Origin: Desulfovibrio piger ATCC 29098
GTDB lineage: Bacteria; Desulfobacterota; Desulfovibrionia; Desulfovibrionales; Desulfovibrionaceae
Direction of reading: 5' to 3'
NCBI RefSeq assembly: GCF_000156375.1
Contig: NZ_DS996355.1
Span: 1 to 64,000, forward strand
Length of the DNA stretch: 64,000 nt
The translations under genes and the position numbers were made by a program. Below the pieces are notes generated by a model. It was not told the origin of the DNA, made no database searches, and was given only the letters and a program-made list of their open reading frames with translations. Below, piece by piece: positions 31,162 to 40,570 of the stretch. Within the stretch, counting starts at the first letter, position 1. Each line of letters opens with the position of its first letter.

Positions 31162-31674
31162 CTATATCTCCAGCCGGACGCTTACCGGCTGGGATTGCTG
31201 ATAATCGTAGATGAAACGCCACTCGCGGCCGGGAGCGTCACTGCCGGACGGTTGCAGGTTCACACCGATGCCCAGATGGCCCGGCTGCACACGCTCTACA
31301 CTGACACTCAGGGAGCTGACATGGCCCTCGCGAGGCAGCCAGGCCAGGGCCTCTTCGGCATACTGCCGGGCACGGGCCACCACGCTGTCCAGATCTTTCT
31401 CCCGCCAGAGTAGCCAGAGCCGGGAGCCGATGCTCTCCGGCGTCTGCTCGCCCTGGGCGTCGGGCAGGCAGTCTCCCCACCAGCCGCGCCGGTCGCTGGG
31501 TACGCCCACACGCTCATCGGGCAGGGGATCGTCGTCATGTGCCCGCGCGTCCGTAAACAGGGAGATGATCACCGCCGTCATCAGGCCCTCATCGCCCTGC
31601 AGGTCGGCCAGCGGTCCGGAGAGCAGGACGTCGAACAGGCCATGCTCCTGGTCAAAATGCAGACAGATATCCAC
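31162..31674 (-). CDS. Phage GP46-family baseplate protein
   Basis: 170 residues; DGLMTAV-like core is LMTAVIISLFTDARAHDDDP, followed by RRGWWGDCLP and LWLLWREKD, typical of Mu gp46. A GTG start at 31674 with GGGAGGATA upstream and immediately after the gp45 stop is preferred over the longer frame that overlaps it. Confidence 0.82.
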   Translation of the reverse strand: MDICLHFDQEHGLFDVLLSGPLADLQGDEGLMTAVIISLFTDARAHDDDPLPDERVGVPSDRRGWWGDCLPDAQGEQTPESIGSRLWLLWREKDLDSVVARARQYAEEALAWLPREGHVSSLSVSVERVQPGHLGIGVNLQPSGSDAPGREWRFIYDYQQSQPVSVRLEI

Positions 31675-31675
31675 G

Positions 31676-32329
31676 CTATCCTCCCACGGGCTTGGCTGTC
31701 GTATCACCACCGGCCTGTACGCCAGAATGCACATGCCGGTTCAGGGAGACGGCGCCGCCGTTGCTTTGCAGATCCTGCGAGGCCACGATGCCGCCGGTGA
31801 GCTGTGCCGTGACGGCACCGCCGCCCTGGCCGCCAAAAGCCAGCGCCCCGGTGGCGAACTGCGTGCTGGCGGTCTCTACCTGCACATGTTGGGCGGCCTG
31901 GACGCTGAAATTTTTGGTCTCGATGCGCACGTCATCCTCGGCCTTGAGCACGAAATGCCTGGTGGTCACCTCGATGGTGCGCTCGCGCTTGAGGTGGATG
32001 CGGTCGCCTTCGTCCGTGTAGATCACCACCTCGCCGTCCTTGAGGGCCTGCACGCGGTAGCGCCGGTCATCCACGGCCAGCACCACGGGATGCGAGCGGT
32101 CAGCGCCCACGAACAGCACGACAGCCTCGGCTCCGGCATGGGGAACGGAGGAAAAACCGTACTGCTGGGCACGCTCGGCATCGTCCAGGACCTCGCCGTC
32201 CAGCAGCTCCAGCTGGGTGGACTGCCATTTGTGGGCATCGCGCACCAGCGAGATGACACCACGCGCCACGATGTTACGCATGCGGCGGGACAATCGCTCC
32301 AGAAGGCGGATAGTTTGACGGTCGCTCAT
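31676..32329 (-). CDS. Baseplate assembly/spike protein (Mu gp45, gpV-like)
   Basis: 217 residues. OB-like N-terminal part (RNIVARGVISLVRDAHKWQS, VLFVGADRSHPVVLAVDDRR) followed by a repetitive beta-helix-like spike region (EDDVRIETKNFSVQAAQHVQ) and a His-containing tip (NRHVHSGVQAGGDT) typical of iron-binding spike tips. Confidence 0.85.
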   Translation of the reverse strand: MSDRQTIRLLERLSRRMRNIVARGVISLVRDAHKWQSTQLELLDGEVLDDAERAQQYGFSSVPHAGAEAVVLFVGADRSHPVVLAVDDRRYRVQALKDGEVVIYTDEGDRIHLKRERTIEVTTRHFVLKAEDDVRIETKNFSVQAAQHVQVETASTQFATGALAFGGQGGGAVTAQLTGGIVASQDLQSNGGAVSLNRHVHSGVQAGGDTTAKPVGG

Positions 32330-33477
32330 TTGATGGCCTTTTGCCGTGCCGCGGCGTCCTGAGCCAGGCGGGTCTGCAGGTCCACTTCCTTCTCCATTTT
32401 GGCATCGCCGCCACCGCTGCCGGAGCCGCCCTTTTCCTCTTTTTGGGGCTCGGGCTTAAAAGCGGCCGGGTCGCGCAGGGTGAGGCGGGTGGTGCTGCCC
32501 GACGTGGCGTCACGCCGGAACTCCACCCCGGCCACCAGCAGGCGCTGGCTGATGCGCAGATAGGGAAGATCCACATCGGCCATCTGGTTGAGCTGCCAGA
32601 GGGGGCCGGACTGCTCCCGGCCCACGCCCTGCTGCCGGAAACCCTGCACCGTGGCCGTGACGGTCACGGCCCGGGCGGCCCGCACGCTGCATTCCCATGC
32701 GGCCCGCTGGTGCGCGTTGCTGCTGTCCCCGGACTGCTCGGCCCGGATCAGCATGGGCCGGTAACGCTGCACGGCCTGGTCGCGGTACTGGCCGCGCACC
32801 GCGCAGGCCTCCTTGCCCCAGCCCTTGTCCGTGCCGGGTTTCTGGCCCTTGACGATGTAGTCTGAAAAACGGTCGGCCATGTCGAACTGCCCCTCGGCCG
32901 AAAGGATGTTCTCCCCCTGTCGCAGGCTGCCGCTGGCTGTGCCCGCTCCGGCCTTGAGCAGCACCATGCCGCCCTTGCCATCCGGGCAGGCCATGAGCTC
33001 CCGCTGGCGCAGGGCACGATCCAGGGCCTCGAAGGCTGTCTCGCCTTCCTCGAGCTTGAAGCTGGCAATGGGCGCGCCCACGTCGCCCTCGGCCGTGACG
33101 TTCACCCCGAAGGGGCTGGCCAGGGCCTGGGCCAATTGGAGCACGGTGCAGTTGAGCCATTGCCCCGGGCTGTGGATGGCAGCGCAGTCCACCAGATCGG
33201 CGCTTTTATCGCGTCCGGTAACGCTGATGCCGTGCGCCGTGGCGGAAAATGAGGGGCGGACCTGATCGATGTAGCCGTCGATGACCTGCTCGCCGCCGAT
33301 GAGGATCTGGCAGGCCATGCCCGCGGCGATGGGCAGCGCCTGGGCGCCGCCGATCCATTTGTCGGCCAAAGAGAGGGAGAACGTCCCGGCGATGGCATCC
33401 ATCTGGCGGGTGACCTGCACAGAGGTCCAGTAAGTCCAGTCCACGCCATCGATACGCAGGATGATGTCGTCAGGCAT
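32326..33477 (-). CDS. Baseplate hub protein (Mu gp44/gpP-like)
   Basis: 383 residues; DIILRIDGVDWTYWTSVQVT, RQMDAIAGTFSLSLADKW, GYIDQVRPSFSATAHGISVT and GRDKSADLVDCAAI follow the late-control D/gpP pattern. The Pro/Lys/Gly-rich C-terminus is low complexity. Overlaps both neighbours by a few bases. Confidence 0.86.
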   Translation of the reverse strand: MPDDIILRIDGVDWTYWTSVQVTRQMDAIAGTFSLSLADKWIGGAQALPIAAGMACQILIGGEQVIDGYIDQVRPSFSATAHGISVTGRDKSADLVDCAAIHSPGQWLNCTVLQLAQALASPFGVNVTAEGDVGAPIASFKLEEGETAFEALDRALRQRELMACPDGKGGMVLLKAGAGTASGSLRQGENILSAEGQFDMADRFSDYIVKGQKPGTDKGWGKEACAVRGQYRDQAVQRYRPMLIRAEQSGDSSNAHQRAAWECSVRAARAVTVTATVQGFRQQGVGREQSGPLWQLNQMADVDLPYLRISQRLLVAGVEFRRDATSGSTTRLTLRDPAAFKPEPQKEEKGGSGSGGGDAKMEKEVDLQTRLAQDAAARQKAIK

Positions 33478-34687
33478 GACGCAGCACCTCCAGAGGTTCC
33501 ACGGGCACGAAACCCGGATGGATGAGACGGTTGCGGGCTACCAGATCCGCCTCCAGGTCCACGCCGCCGCTCTGGCGGTAGCAGAGGGCCAGCGAAGGCA
33601 GCACACAGGCCGGGGTGATGGTCACCACCTCCGGTGCCCGCCGGGCGGCCTCGGCCAGTGTGGCCAGCGTACCGGAACGCAGACTGGCCAGAGAGGCGAT
33701 CAGCTCTATCTCCATGCGGTTCACACCGCTGGCCTGCGTCATTCCCGGGATCACCGGCTCCAGAGCCAGAACTTCATCCATTGCATCAAGAAAATCGTAG
33801 CGTAGCTGCTGCGCCTCGCTCCGGCTGGCGGGCTGGGCCGTAGTGGCGGCACGGGCCGATTCCACCAGGGCCAGACGGCGCACCAGATTTTCCACGGCAT
33901 GACCATTGCTCAGGATCACCGCACGCAGGGAGCCCACGTTGTCCGGCACGGTCTGCAAAAAGTCGGTGCGGGCCACACTGGCCCAGCGTCCGGACACGGC
34001 CGCATCAGAGAGCCCGGACTGCCCGCCGATGGTTTGCAGCACGCTCCACAGGTGCTGCCCCACGCTGGCCAGCGGCATGAGGTCATAGCCCGTGGCCGCG
34101 CCCAGCAGATCCACCACAGTGGAAATGTCGCCGTGCATGACGGCCTGTACCGTGCTCACGGCATCCACGATGAGGCTGTAGGTTTGGCTGACTACCCATT
34201 CCGTCTGTCCTGTCAGGCGCAGGGCGCTGTCGAAGCTGTCGCAGGCCAGCAGGCCCGCCGTCCCCGCTTCCAGGCGGGCCCGGAGCCCCTGGTTGACGCT
34301 GGCGGCCGGGCTGTTGGGCTCGGTATCGCGGCAGAAAAAGAGCTGGAAGACGGCCATGCCGCCATCCTGGGCGCTGTGCCGGACCTTGTAGGGGGCGGTC
34401 TGGCTGACCTGCACCTCGCCGTACCACGGATGCACCAGCGTACCTGGCCCCGGCTGTTGCAGGGCCGCTTCCAGCGCGTCGCGGCGGCTCATGTAATCAC
34501 TGCCCAGCACGAAGGCCTGGACCGTGAAGCGCCGCGGCGCACCGCCCAGATCTTCCACGTAGGGCGCCTCGCGCTGGGGGAATTCATGCGTCACCGTGCG
34601 GCGGCCGCCCTCGCTTTCATCCGCCGTGACCCCGAAGGACACGCCCCGAAAGCTGGCGGCCCGAAGCTGCATTTTCCACAGATCCAT
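33470..34687 (-). CDS. DNA circulation-like tail protein (Mu gp43-like)
   Basis: 405 residues. N-terminus MDLWKMQLRAASFRGVSFGV, RRTVTHEFPQREAPYVEDLG and ALQQPGPGTLVHPWYGEVQV match the DNA_circ_N family, a tail/baseplate component in Mu-like phages despite its name. Starts at the last base of the tape-measure stop. Confidence 0.86.
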   Translation of the reverse strand: MDLWKMQLRAASFRGVSFGVTADESEGGRRTVTHEFPQREAPYVEDLGGAPRRFTVQAFVLGSDYMSRRDALEAALQQPGPGTLVHPWYGEVQVSQTAPYKVRHSAQDGGMAVFQLFFCRDTEPNSPAASVNQGLRARLEAGTAGLLACDSFDSALRLTGQTEWVVSQTYSLIVDAVSTVQAVMHGDISTVVDLLGAATGYDLMPLASVGQHLWSVLQTIGGQSGLSDAAVSGRWASVARTDFLQTVPDNVGSLRAVILSNGHAVENLVRRLALVESARAATTAQPASRSEAQQLRYDFLDAMDEVLALEPVIPGMTQASGVNRMEIELIASLASLRSGTLATLAEAARRAPEVVTITPACVLPSLALCYRQSGGVDLEADLVARNRLIHPGFVPVEPLEVLRHA

Positions 34688-36516
34688 CAGATGGCTCCTG
34701 CGTTGAGGACCCCGGCCTCGGCCACATCGCCGCGCACATCCAGGCCGCGGCCCTGGCCTTCACCTTCAAGGCGCATGCCTTCGGGGGCGATGATGCGCAC
34801 CGTGTTTTCCTGCCGGATGACTCGTTCACTGCGGACCAGCTGCATCATGGACTTGGCGCCGGGCACCATGTTGAGCGGATCGGCCATGGGCAGGGTAGAG
34901 GTTGCGGCTCCCGAGGCTGTCCCTTTGCCGTCATCGTCGCTCCGGAAAATGCCGGCGATGGAGTCCAGCCCTTTGTCGAGCCAGCCCGTGAGCTGCTGCC
35001 ACCCCTGCTTGATGCCCCGGAGCAGCCCATCGATCCACTGACCGCCGATGCTGTAGAGGTCCACACCGGTGAGGGTGGCCACCAGCTCATTGAGTCCGTC
35101 CGTGATCCAGCGGGACGGTTTGAAGCTGAACATCACCCGCATGACGCCCTGAACCCAGCCTTCCTCGAAGGCCGCCTTCACGCTCTCCCAAATTCCCCAG
35201 AAATAGGCCACGAGACCATCCCAGTTTTTGTAGATGGCATAGGCCGCTCCGGCGATGGCAGCCACGGCAGCCACGAACCAGCCTACGGGAGTGGTGAGCA
35301 TGGCCATGCCCAGCTGGCCGAAGGCCAGAGCCAGCGAGCCCAGGGCCAGCAATGCCTTGCCGGAGATGAGGACCACCAGTGCCGTCAAAACATTGCTCCA
35401 GCCACCGCACAGATCGGCTGCCCGTTGCAGCATCCTGCCCAGACGGCCCAGAGAGGCAAAAAAGTTTTCTACGGATCTCCAGACGGCATCCAGGTCGAGT
35501 CCGTCTATCCATCGCTCAAATCCGGCGGACATGATGTCGCGCTGCACCTGCAGCCAGGCCTGGAATTTGTCCAGCAGTTTGGTCAGCGAGGGGAGAAAGG
35601 TTTTGCCCAGTGTGAGGCCCAGCCCCCGGAAGGTGGCTTTGACACGGTTAATGGCGGAGCCGTACTCGAGGGCGGACTCGAGGGCCTCATCCGAGAGGAC
35701 GAGCCCCAGTTCCCGGGCCTCTTTGCGCATGGCCAGCAGGCCCTCGCGGCCATTCTTGAGCAGATCCAGGAGGCGGGCGCCTTCCTCGCCGCCCAGCTGG
35801 TTCATGATGCCCGCGGCCTTGCCCATCTCGCCGGCCTCGCGCATTTTTTTGACGCGGTCGGCCAGTTCCAGCAGGAGCGTATCCGCGTTCTTGAGCTCGC
35901 CCTTGGCGTTTTTGGCGCTGATGCCCATGAGCTGGAGCATCTCGATATCGCCCTTTTCGCCGCGGGCCGCATTGACGGCCCGCTCCTGCAGGGTGAGCAT
36001 CAGGCTGGCCAGTTCATCGGCCTCCATCCCCGCCATCGTGGCCGCGCCCGCGTACTCCTGCCAGTTGCCGGTGGACAGGCCCACCATGCTGGCGAATTTG
36101 CTGGCCTCGGCGGCTGCCGTGGCAGCCTCGGTGCCCAGGGCGAAGGCGCCCCCACCGGCAGCGCCGAACAACAGGGACAGGCGCCCCGCCAGAGCGCCCA
36201 GACGCTCCAGCCCCGCCTGCCCCTGCTGCACCATGCCCTGGAGCTTGTCCCGCACGTTGCCGATGCTGCCGGAAAGGCGCTGCAGGCCCTTCGGGTTTCC
36301 TAGAGACTTATCCAATTTTTCTGCATTGCTATGGAGCGTATGAAGAGCTTCTTCAGTGTTTGCTATATGCTGAGTAGCCTCTTTCATGGATGCGCTAGCT
36401 TTCTCTGCTCCCTTGCTCATCCCCTCCATAGCCTGCTCGATGCGGCGGAACGGTCCCGAGACACGCTCCACGGCATTGATGATCAGGTCAAACCGGCTCT
36501 GCTTGCCCTCGGCCAT
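34687..36516 (-). CDS. Tail tape measure protein
   Basis: 609 residues: long coiled-coil N-terminus (about 15-110), Ala/Gly-rich hydrophobic segments (LSLLFGAAGGGAFALG, about 390-450 with three TM-like helices) and the TP901/Mu-type motif WQEYAGAATMAGMEADELAS. Determines tail length. Its ATG overlaps the stop of the frameshifted chaperone (TGATG). Confidence 0.9.
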   Translation of the reverse strand: MAEGKQSRFDLIINAVERVSGPFRRIEQAMEGMSKGAEKASASMKEATQHIANTEEALHTLHSNAEKLDKSLGNPKGLQRLSGSIGNVRDKLQGMVQQGQAGLERLGALAGRLSLLFGAAGGGAFALGTEAATAAAEASKFASMVGLSTGNWQEYAGAATMAGMEADELASLMLTLQERAVNAARGEKGDIEMLQLMGISAKNAKGELKNADTLLLELADRVKKMREAGEMGKAAGIMNQLGGEEGARLLDLLKNGREGLLAMRKEARELGLVLSDEALESALEYGSAINRVKATFRGLGLTLGKTFLPSLTKLLDKFQAWLQVQRDIMSAGFERWIDGLDLDAVWRSVENFFASLGRLGRMLQRAADLCGGWSNVLTALVVLISGKALLALGSLALAFGQLGMAMLTTPVGWFVAAVAAIAGAAYAIYKNWDGLVAYFWGIWESVKAAFEEGWVQGVMRVMFSFKPSRWITDGLNELVATLTGVDLYSIGGQWIDGLLRGIKQGWQQLTGWLDKGLDSIAGIFRSDDDGKGTASGAATSTLPMADPLNMVPGAKSMMQLVRSERVIRQENTVRIIAPEGMRLEGEGQGRGLDVRGDVAEAGVLNAGAI

Positions 36517-36907
36517 CAGTCATGCTCCATGAGTTTTTGCAGTTTTTTGGTTCGCTCAGCCCACCAGGCCAGATCACGGGCGGTCATCCGCTCCAGCTCC
36601 GAGGGGGGCCAGTGGTACAGCCAGGCCAGCAGGGTCAGAGCGTCATCCCAGTCGGCTGGCCACTCCCGAAAAAAGCGCCGATAACGCCGGAGAGCTCGGT
36701 GAAATCGGACAGGTCCATAGTGTTGAGCACGCTGGGCGGCAGGGCCACCAGGCGGGAGGCCACGGTGATGATGTCGTCGAACGTGAGCTCGCTGATCTTG
36801 ACGCCGCGCAGGTCGCCCGCCGTGGGGCGGCGGGTGATGCGCAGCTCGGTGATGGTCTCGGCGCCGTGGGTCAGCGGCACGGTCAGCTTGATGACGATGG
36901 GTTCCAT
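36516..36907 (-). CDS. Tail assembly chaperone, -1 frameshift extended form
   Basis: The 90-residue short form ends at 36635. Inside it the run GCTTTTTTCGGG (slippery TTTTTTC, minus strand at 36674-36668) allows a -1 shift that continues FREWPADWDDALTLLAWLYH, then PPSELERMTARDLAWWAERT and LQKLMEHD, stopping at 36516. This tail is a GpE-like domain. The product would be about 130 residues. A short/extended pair of this kind between tube and tape-measure genes is a common feature of tailed phages. Confidence 0.7.
36635..36907 (-). CDS. Tail assembly chaperone, short form
   Basis: 90 residues: MEPIVIKLTVPLTHGAETIT, ITRRPTAGDLRGVKISELTF, DDIITVASRLVALPPSVLNT. Matches Mu gp41/phage_E-like tail chaperones. 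ATG at 36907 is set by GGGAGCGTCAT; the longer frame upstream overlaps the tube gene. Confidence 0.82.
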   Translation of the reverse strand: MEPIVIKLTVPLTHGAETITELRITRRPTAGDLRGVKISELTFDDIITVASRLVALPPSVLNTMDLSDFTELSGVIGAFFGSGQPTGMTL

Positions 36908-36917
36908 ATGACGCTCC

Positions 36918-37295
36918 CTAATTGCTTTCCACGGCCTCGCGCCGCGATTCGAAACGCACGGCGATCTCGCCCTCATCCGTGCTGCCGCTGCCTTCGGAGG
37001 CAAACCAGGCATTGGAGAGGGTGACCACCTTGCCGTTGTTGAGCTCCAGCGTGACGGTGACGTTGTCGGCCGTCACCAGGGTCGCCAGATCCAGCTCATC
37101 GCTGTCCGTGACGGCCCCCTCGATAAAGGCCACCTGCGGCGTTTCCTTGTAGCCATGCACCCCGTCGGCGCCGATGATGGCGTCACGTTTGGGCTTGCCC
37201 AGATTGTAGGTATAGGCGCCCTTGGCGTCGTACTGCTTCCCGTCCACTTTGACGTAGATGATGCCTGCCCGCCGATTGTTGGTTCCGTTTCCCAT
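36918..37295 (-). CDS. Tail tube protein (Mu gpM-like)
   Basis: 125 residues: NRRAGIIYVKVDGKQYDAKG, YKETPQVAFIEGAVTDSDEL and a final beta-rich part with SNAWFASEGSGSTDEGEIAV, the tail-tube fold of contractile tails. ATG at 37295 with GGGGAGG eight bases upstream preferred over a GTG three codons earlier. Confidence 0.86.
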   Translation of the reverse strand: MGNGTNNRRAGIIYVKVDGKQYDAKGAYTYNLGKPKRDAIIGADGVHGYKETPQVAFIEGAVTDSDELDLATLVTADNVTVTLELNNGKVVTLSNAWFASEGSGSTDEGEIAVRFESRREAVESN

Positions 37296-37310
37296 ATTCC
37301 TCACCTCCCC

Positions 37311-38786
37311 TTAGACGATGTGCCGGATCAGGGTCCCGGCCACCTCGAACTGGTTGACCAGATCAGGCCGCAGCAGCCAGTCCAGCCGATTCTCGTTTTT
37401 GGCGTTGCGCTCGCAGAGCAGCGCCGCCTTGAATTGCTCGCTGCCTTCCACCAGCCCCATGGGCAGCCACGCATCCATGAAGCGGGCGATGGCTTCGGCC
37501 CGGCCCAGCTTGGGTGTCATGATGGGCTGGCTGGCGTCATAGCGGGCGGCATCGGCATCAGAGGCCAGCTTGTGGCGCGGATATTTTGTCCTCAAATAGT
37601 TGTTCCAGTCGTAACGCAGGTAGGAGAGCGTCAGCGGGCTGTTGAGGGAGAGAAAAGCCTTGTCCTCGGCGCCCAGGTCGTTGAGGCGGTAGGTGGTGAT
37701 GCACTTTTGCAGGCGCACCGTGCCATCCGGAGCCACATAGCGGGTGGATACGCCCTCGAAGAGAGCCTGGTTTTTCTCGGGGAAGTCGGTCCAGCGGTCG
37801 GCCGGAGCTGGAGCCAGGACGCCCGGCACCAGCAGGGTGTTAAAGCCCCGGGCCGGATCGCTGTTGCCGTAGTAGGCGATGACGCCCGCCGTGGCGGCCG
37901 CGTCCTCCCAGGGAGAGGTGGGGCTGCCCTCGGAGGCGAAGACAGTCAGATGCTTGTCGTTGCGCTCGCCCGCGAAGGTGGTCACGTCGCCATAGCTGCC
38001 GCGCTTGACCACGATGGCCTGTCCGTCGATCTGGCGCAGGGGGCCCCAGCGGTCCGCCAGCTCATCGCGCAGGGCGGCAAGGCTGGCGCTGTCCGTCCAC
38101 GGCCAGGCGATGACGTGGTACTGGTCGTTTGCCATGGCCGTGATGACCGGAGCCGGATCAGGATTGCCGGCGCCGCCGGCCATCCTGGTGAAGCTGAAGG
38201 TCAGGCCGCCGGGCTTGTCCTCATCGTAGTACGAGATGCGCAGGTCGATATCGTTACCGCACTCGCCCTTGTGACGGGCGGTCAGGCTGACCTCGCCACC
38301 ACTGAAGGTGGCCGTCACGGGCAGGCTCTTGTCGGCATTGATGGCGTTGGTCAGATTCTCGGCCACGGCGGATGCCTCTGCGGCAAGGGGCGCGGCGGCA
38401 CGCACCAGCTTGCCGTTGATGTAGAGGCAGAGCGGTACTGCGTTGACGCAGGTGCCGTTGATGGTCAGGGCCCCCTTGGCGGCCGTACCTTCCTCGGCAT
38501 CCTTGACGCCGATGGCCAACATCTTGGTGATGCTGTTGGCATTGAGGTAGGCGGCGCACATGGCGGCCAGCTGACTGCCCTCACCAAAGAGGGTGGCGGC
38601 CTGGGCAGCGCTCATGGGACGTTGTACGGTCCCGGCCTCGGCCGTGCCGCTGTCGAGCATCTGCCCTACCATGAGCACGGTGTAGGGCATGAGGGCCGGA
38701 TCATCAGACGCACCGGAGCCGTCGAATTCGGCATACGCAAAAGGCACGCGGACGGTATCGGGCAGGACGTTAAAGGCGATGGACAT
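37311..38786 (-). CDS. Contractile tail sheath protein (Mu gpL-like)
   Basis: 491 residues: N-terminus SIAFNVLPDTVRVPFAYAEF, middle domain with LTARHKGECGNDIDLRISYY, and C-terminal sheath core AYYGNSDPARGFNTLLVPGV, DGTVRLQKCITTYRLNDLGA, YLRYDWNNYLRTKYPRHKLA. Defines the phage as a myovirus. Confidence 0.92.
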   Translation of the reverse strand: MSIAFNVLPDTVRVPFAYAEFDGSGASDDPALMPYTVLMVGQMLDSGTAEAGTVQRPMSAAQAATLFGEGSQLAAMCAAYLNANSITKMLAIGVKDAEEGTAAKGALTINGTCVNAVPLCLYINGKLVRAAAPLAAEASAVAENLTNAINADKSLPVTATFSGGEVSLTARHKGECGNDIDLRISYYDEDKPGGLTFSFTRMAGGAGNPDPAPVITAMANDQYHVIAWPWTDSASLAALRDELADRWGPLRQIDGQAIVVKRGSYGDVTTFAGERNDKHLTVFASEGSPTSPWEDAAATAGVIAYYGNSDPARGFNTLLVPGVLAPAPADRWTDFPEKNQALFEGVSTRYVAPDGTVRLQKCITTYRLNDLGAEDKAFLSLNSPLTLSYLRYDWNNYLRTKYPRHKLASDADAARYDASQPIMTPKLGRAEAIARFMDAWLPMGLVEGSEQFKAALLCERNAKNENRLDWLLRPDLVNQFEVAGTLIRHIV

Positions 38787-38972
38787 TTAGACCTCCTTGG
38801 CAGCGGGCTTGAGCTGCACATCACCGTCCTTGAGACGGCGCAGCCAGAACGCGGAACGTGGGACCACGGCACCCGTGGCCGGAAGATACTGGCCGGACTG
38901 CGGATCAGCGATGCGCAGGGGACGGCCATCGCGCACGGCGGGCACGATAAGCATGGTGGTGGGATGGGGCAT
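38787..38972 (-). CDS. DUF2635 phage protein
   Basis: 61 residues: MLIVPAVRDGRPLRIADPQS, then GAVVPRSAFWLRRLKDGDVQ. Typical DUF2635 protein located upstream of the sheath gene in Mu-like phages. ATG at 38972 with AGGAGTGATCTG upstream. Confidence 0.82.
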   Translation of the reverse strand: MPHPTTMLIVPAVRDGRPLRIADPQSGQYLPATGAVVPRSAFWLRRLKDGDVQLKPAAKEV

Positions 38973-38976
38973 CAGA

Positions 38977-39612
38977 TCACTCCTGGTCAAAGTTTACCTG
39001 TGAGATCATGTCCACCCGGTCATCACCGGGGTGGACGTACCAGTCCGTGTGGGCCAGCAAAAAATCGGCCAGCTCCGGGGGGACCGTCGGCCATTGGTAT
39101 TCCAGGTCGAAATTCAGGGTGGCCACGCCGTACTCGCGGGCACCGTCGGTCACGATGCCCAGCTCGGTGCCGGTGTGGGTGATGGAGAGCAGCGTGTCCG
39201 CCGGGTGCGTACCGCGGACCAGCGGCAGGGGCTCGGGCAGACTGGCGTCCACGATGGCGCCCATGGCCCGGCCGATGGCGTCCAGGCGCAGCACGGCCCG
39301 CTCTGCCTGGAGGCAGAGGGCGTCCAGCGTATCGTCCACGGCCTCCAGCTCCCCGCCCAGCAGCTCAACGGCCAGGGAGATGACCCGCTCCTGCGGTTCG
39401 GGCCGCGTATCGGACTCCACGCGCTGCTCGCTGACGGTATAGACACCGGCCGCCGGGAGCTCACCGCGGAACCAGTGCTCCATGCGGTTGGGCCAGATCC
39501 GGGCACCAATGAGAGCGGCCAGACCGTCATGCTCGCGCATGACCTGACAGACGGCCCGACGGATGAGCGTGCGGGGATGGACGCCGCCCCAGGCGAACAG
39601 GACATCAGACAT
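38977..39612 (-). CDS. Tail completion/terminator-like protein (Mu gp37 region)
   Basis: 211 residues; PRTLIRRAVCQVMREHDGLA, PAAGVYTVSEQRVESDTRPE, ERVISLAVELLGGELEAVDD and FDLEYQWPTVPPELADFLLA resemble phage tail-terminator proteins. Assignment by position and pattern. Confidence 0.68.
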   Translation of the reverse strand: MSDVLFAWGGVHPRTLIRRAVCQVMREHDGLAALIGARIWPNRMEHWFRGELPAAGVYTVSEQRVESDTRPEPQERVISLAVELLGGELEAVDDTLDALCLQAERAVLRLDAIGRAMGAIVDASLPEPLPLVRGTHPADTLLSITHTGTELGIVTDGAREYGVATLNFDLEYQWPTVPPELADFLLAHTDWYVHPGDDRVDMISQVNFDQE

Positions 39613-39973
39613 GGGCGGCCTCCAGCAGCCTGCACTCCATCAGGCCGTAACCGTCGTCCTGCGGATTCAGGACGCGGTAGGTACGGCCGCGCACGATGAC
39701 GCGGTCCCGGGTGGAGAGGGGACGCCCCAGCGCCGCCTGCACATCGCGCAGGGGCACGTGCAGGGTGGGAGCCACGCTGACCACCGGTGCACTGGCAACG
39801 CCTGAGAGCGGCTCTGCTCCCGAGGTGGCGAACATGGCCCGCAGCTCGTGGGTGCTGCCGTCCTCGGTCACCAGGGTCACGCTGATCCCGGCGCCCAGAG
39901 GGGCCTGGAAGACCAGCTCCATGTCGCGGTCCAGGACCTGCTCGAATTGCGTAGGCTGGTAGTCGTCAGGCAT
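39605..39973 (-). CDS. Head-tail joining protein (lambda FII-like)
   Basis: 122 residues with VLDRDMELVFQAPLGAGISV and LSTRDRVIVRGRTYRVLNPQ, followed by DDGYGLMECRLLE, typical of ATP-binding-sugar-transporter-like head-tail joining proteins. Overlaps the next gene by eight bases. Confidence 0.68.
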   Translation of the reverse strand: MPDDYQPTQFEQVLDRDMELVFQAPLGAGISVTLVTEDGSTHELRAMFATSGAEPLSGVASAPVVSVAPTLHVPLRDVQAALGRPLSTRDRVIVRGRTYRVLNPQDDGYGLMECRLLEAAHV

Positions 39974-40570
39974 TTAGTCCTCCTGCAGACGCCGCACATG
40001 ATGGTGCAGGCGTTTGAGCATCCATGCGCTCTCTTCTCGAGCGATACTCGCCTCGTTCTCCGGAGAGCGGAAAAAGGCCATGAAGCTGGGGCCGTACAGG
40101 GGCAGCGGTTTTTCCCGGCCTTCCACGCGAGCCAGCACATGCCCCCTGGCAATCCACACCGCGGCCCGGCCCTTTTTCGTGGCCAGGATCTGTTTCTCGC
40201 CGCCGGGCTGGATGCGCCGCGCACGATTGGCCTTTAAGACCTTGACCGAGACATAGGTCTTGCCTTGCCGGGCGCCGAACTGCGACAGGGGCAACGATTG
40301 CCGGTAACGGAAGCTCAGACGGCCCTCGATGTTCCGGCCGCGCTGGCGGGCCTTGACGATCTGCATGGCGGCGTCGATATCGGCCTTTTTGACGTAGTAG
40401 GTGGCGCGGATCCCCTTCGACAGGAAACTGCGCATATGCGTGAGCGTGTCATTGGTGGCCCGGACCACAGCCTGCCGGAGCCTGGACTCGGAGGCGATAC
40501 TGTCTACCTCATCCCAGATCTCGGACAGCCAGTCCTGCCAGTCGGCATCGACACGATAGAGCTCAGGCAT
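39974..40570 (-). CDS. Minor tail protein Z (GpZ)-like
   Basis: 198 residues: WQDWLSEIWDEVDSIASESR, VVRATNDTLTHMRSFLSKGI and RKADIDAAMQIVKARQRG-like central part fit the GpZ family of tail-completion proteins. ATG at 40570 overlaps the stop of the preceding gene and is preferred over a longer frame. Confidence 0.7.
   Translation of the reverse strand: MPELYRVDADWQDWLSEIWDEVDSIASESRLRQAVVRATNDTLTHMRSFLSKGIRATYYVKKADIDAAMQIVKARQRGRNIEGRLSFRYRQSLPLSQFGARQGKTYVSVKVLKANRARRIQPGGEKQILATKKGRAAVWIARGHVLARVEGREKPLPLYGPSFMAFFRSPENEASIAREESAWMLKRLHHHVRRLQED

Noticed and set aside
37155-39182. 675-codon plus-strand frame across the tail sheath gene
   Set aside because: Antisense to an unmistakable sheath gene; Gly/His/Ala-rich composition typical of a shadow frame.
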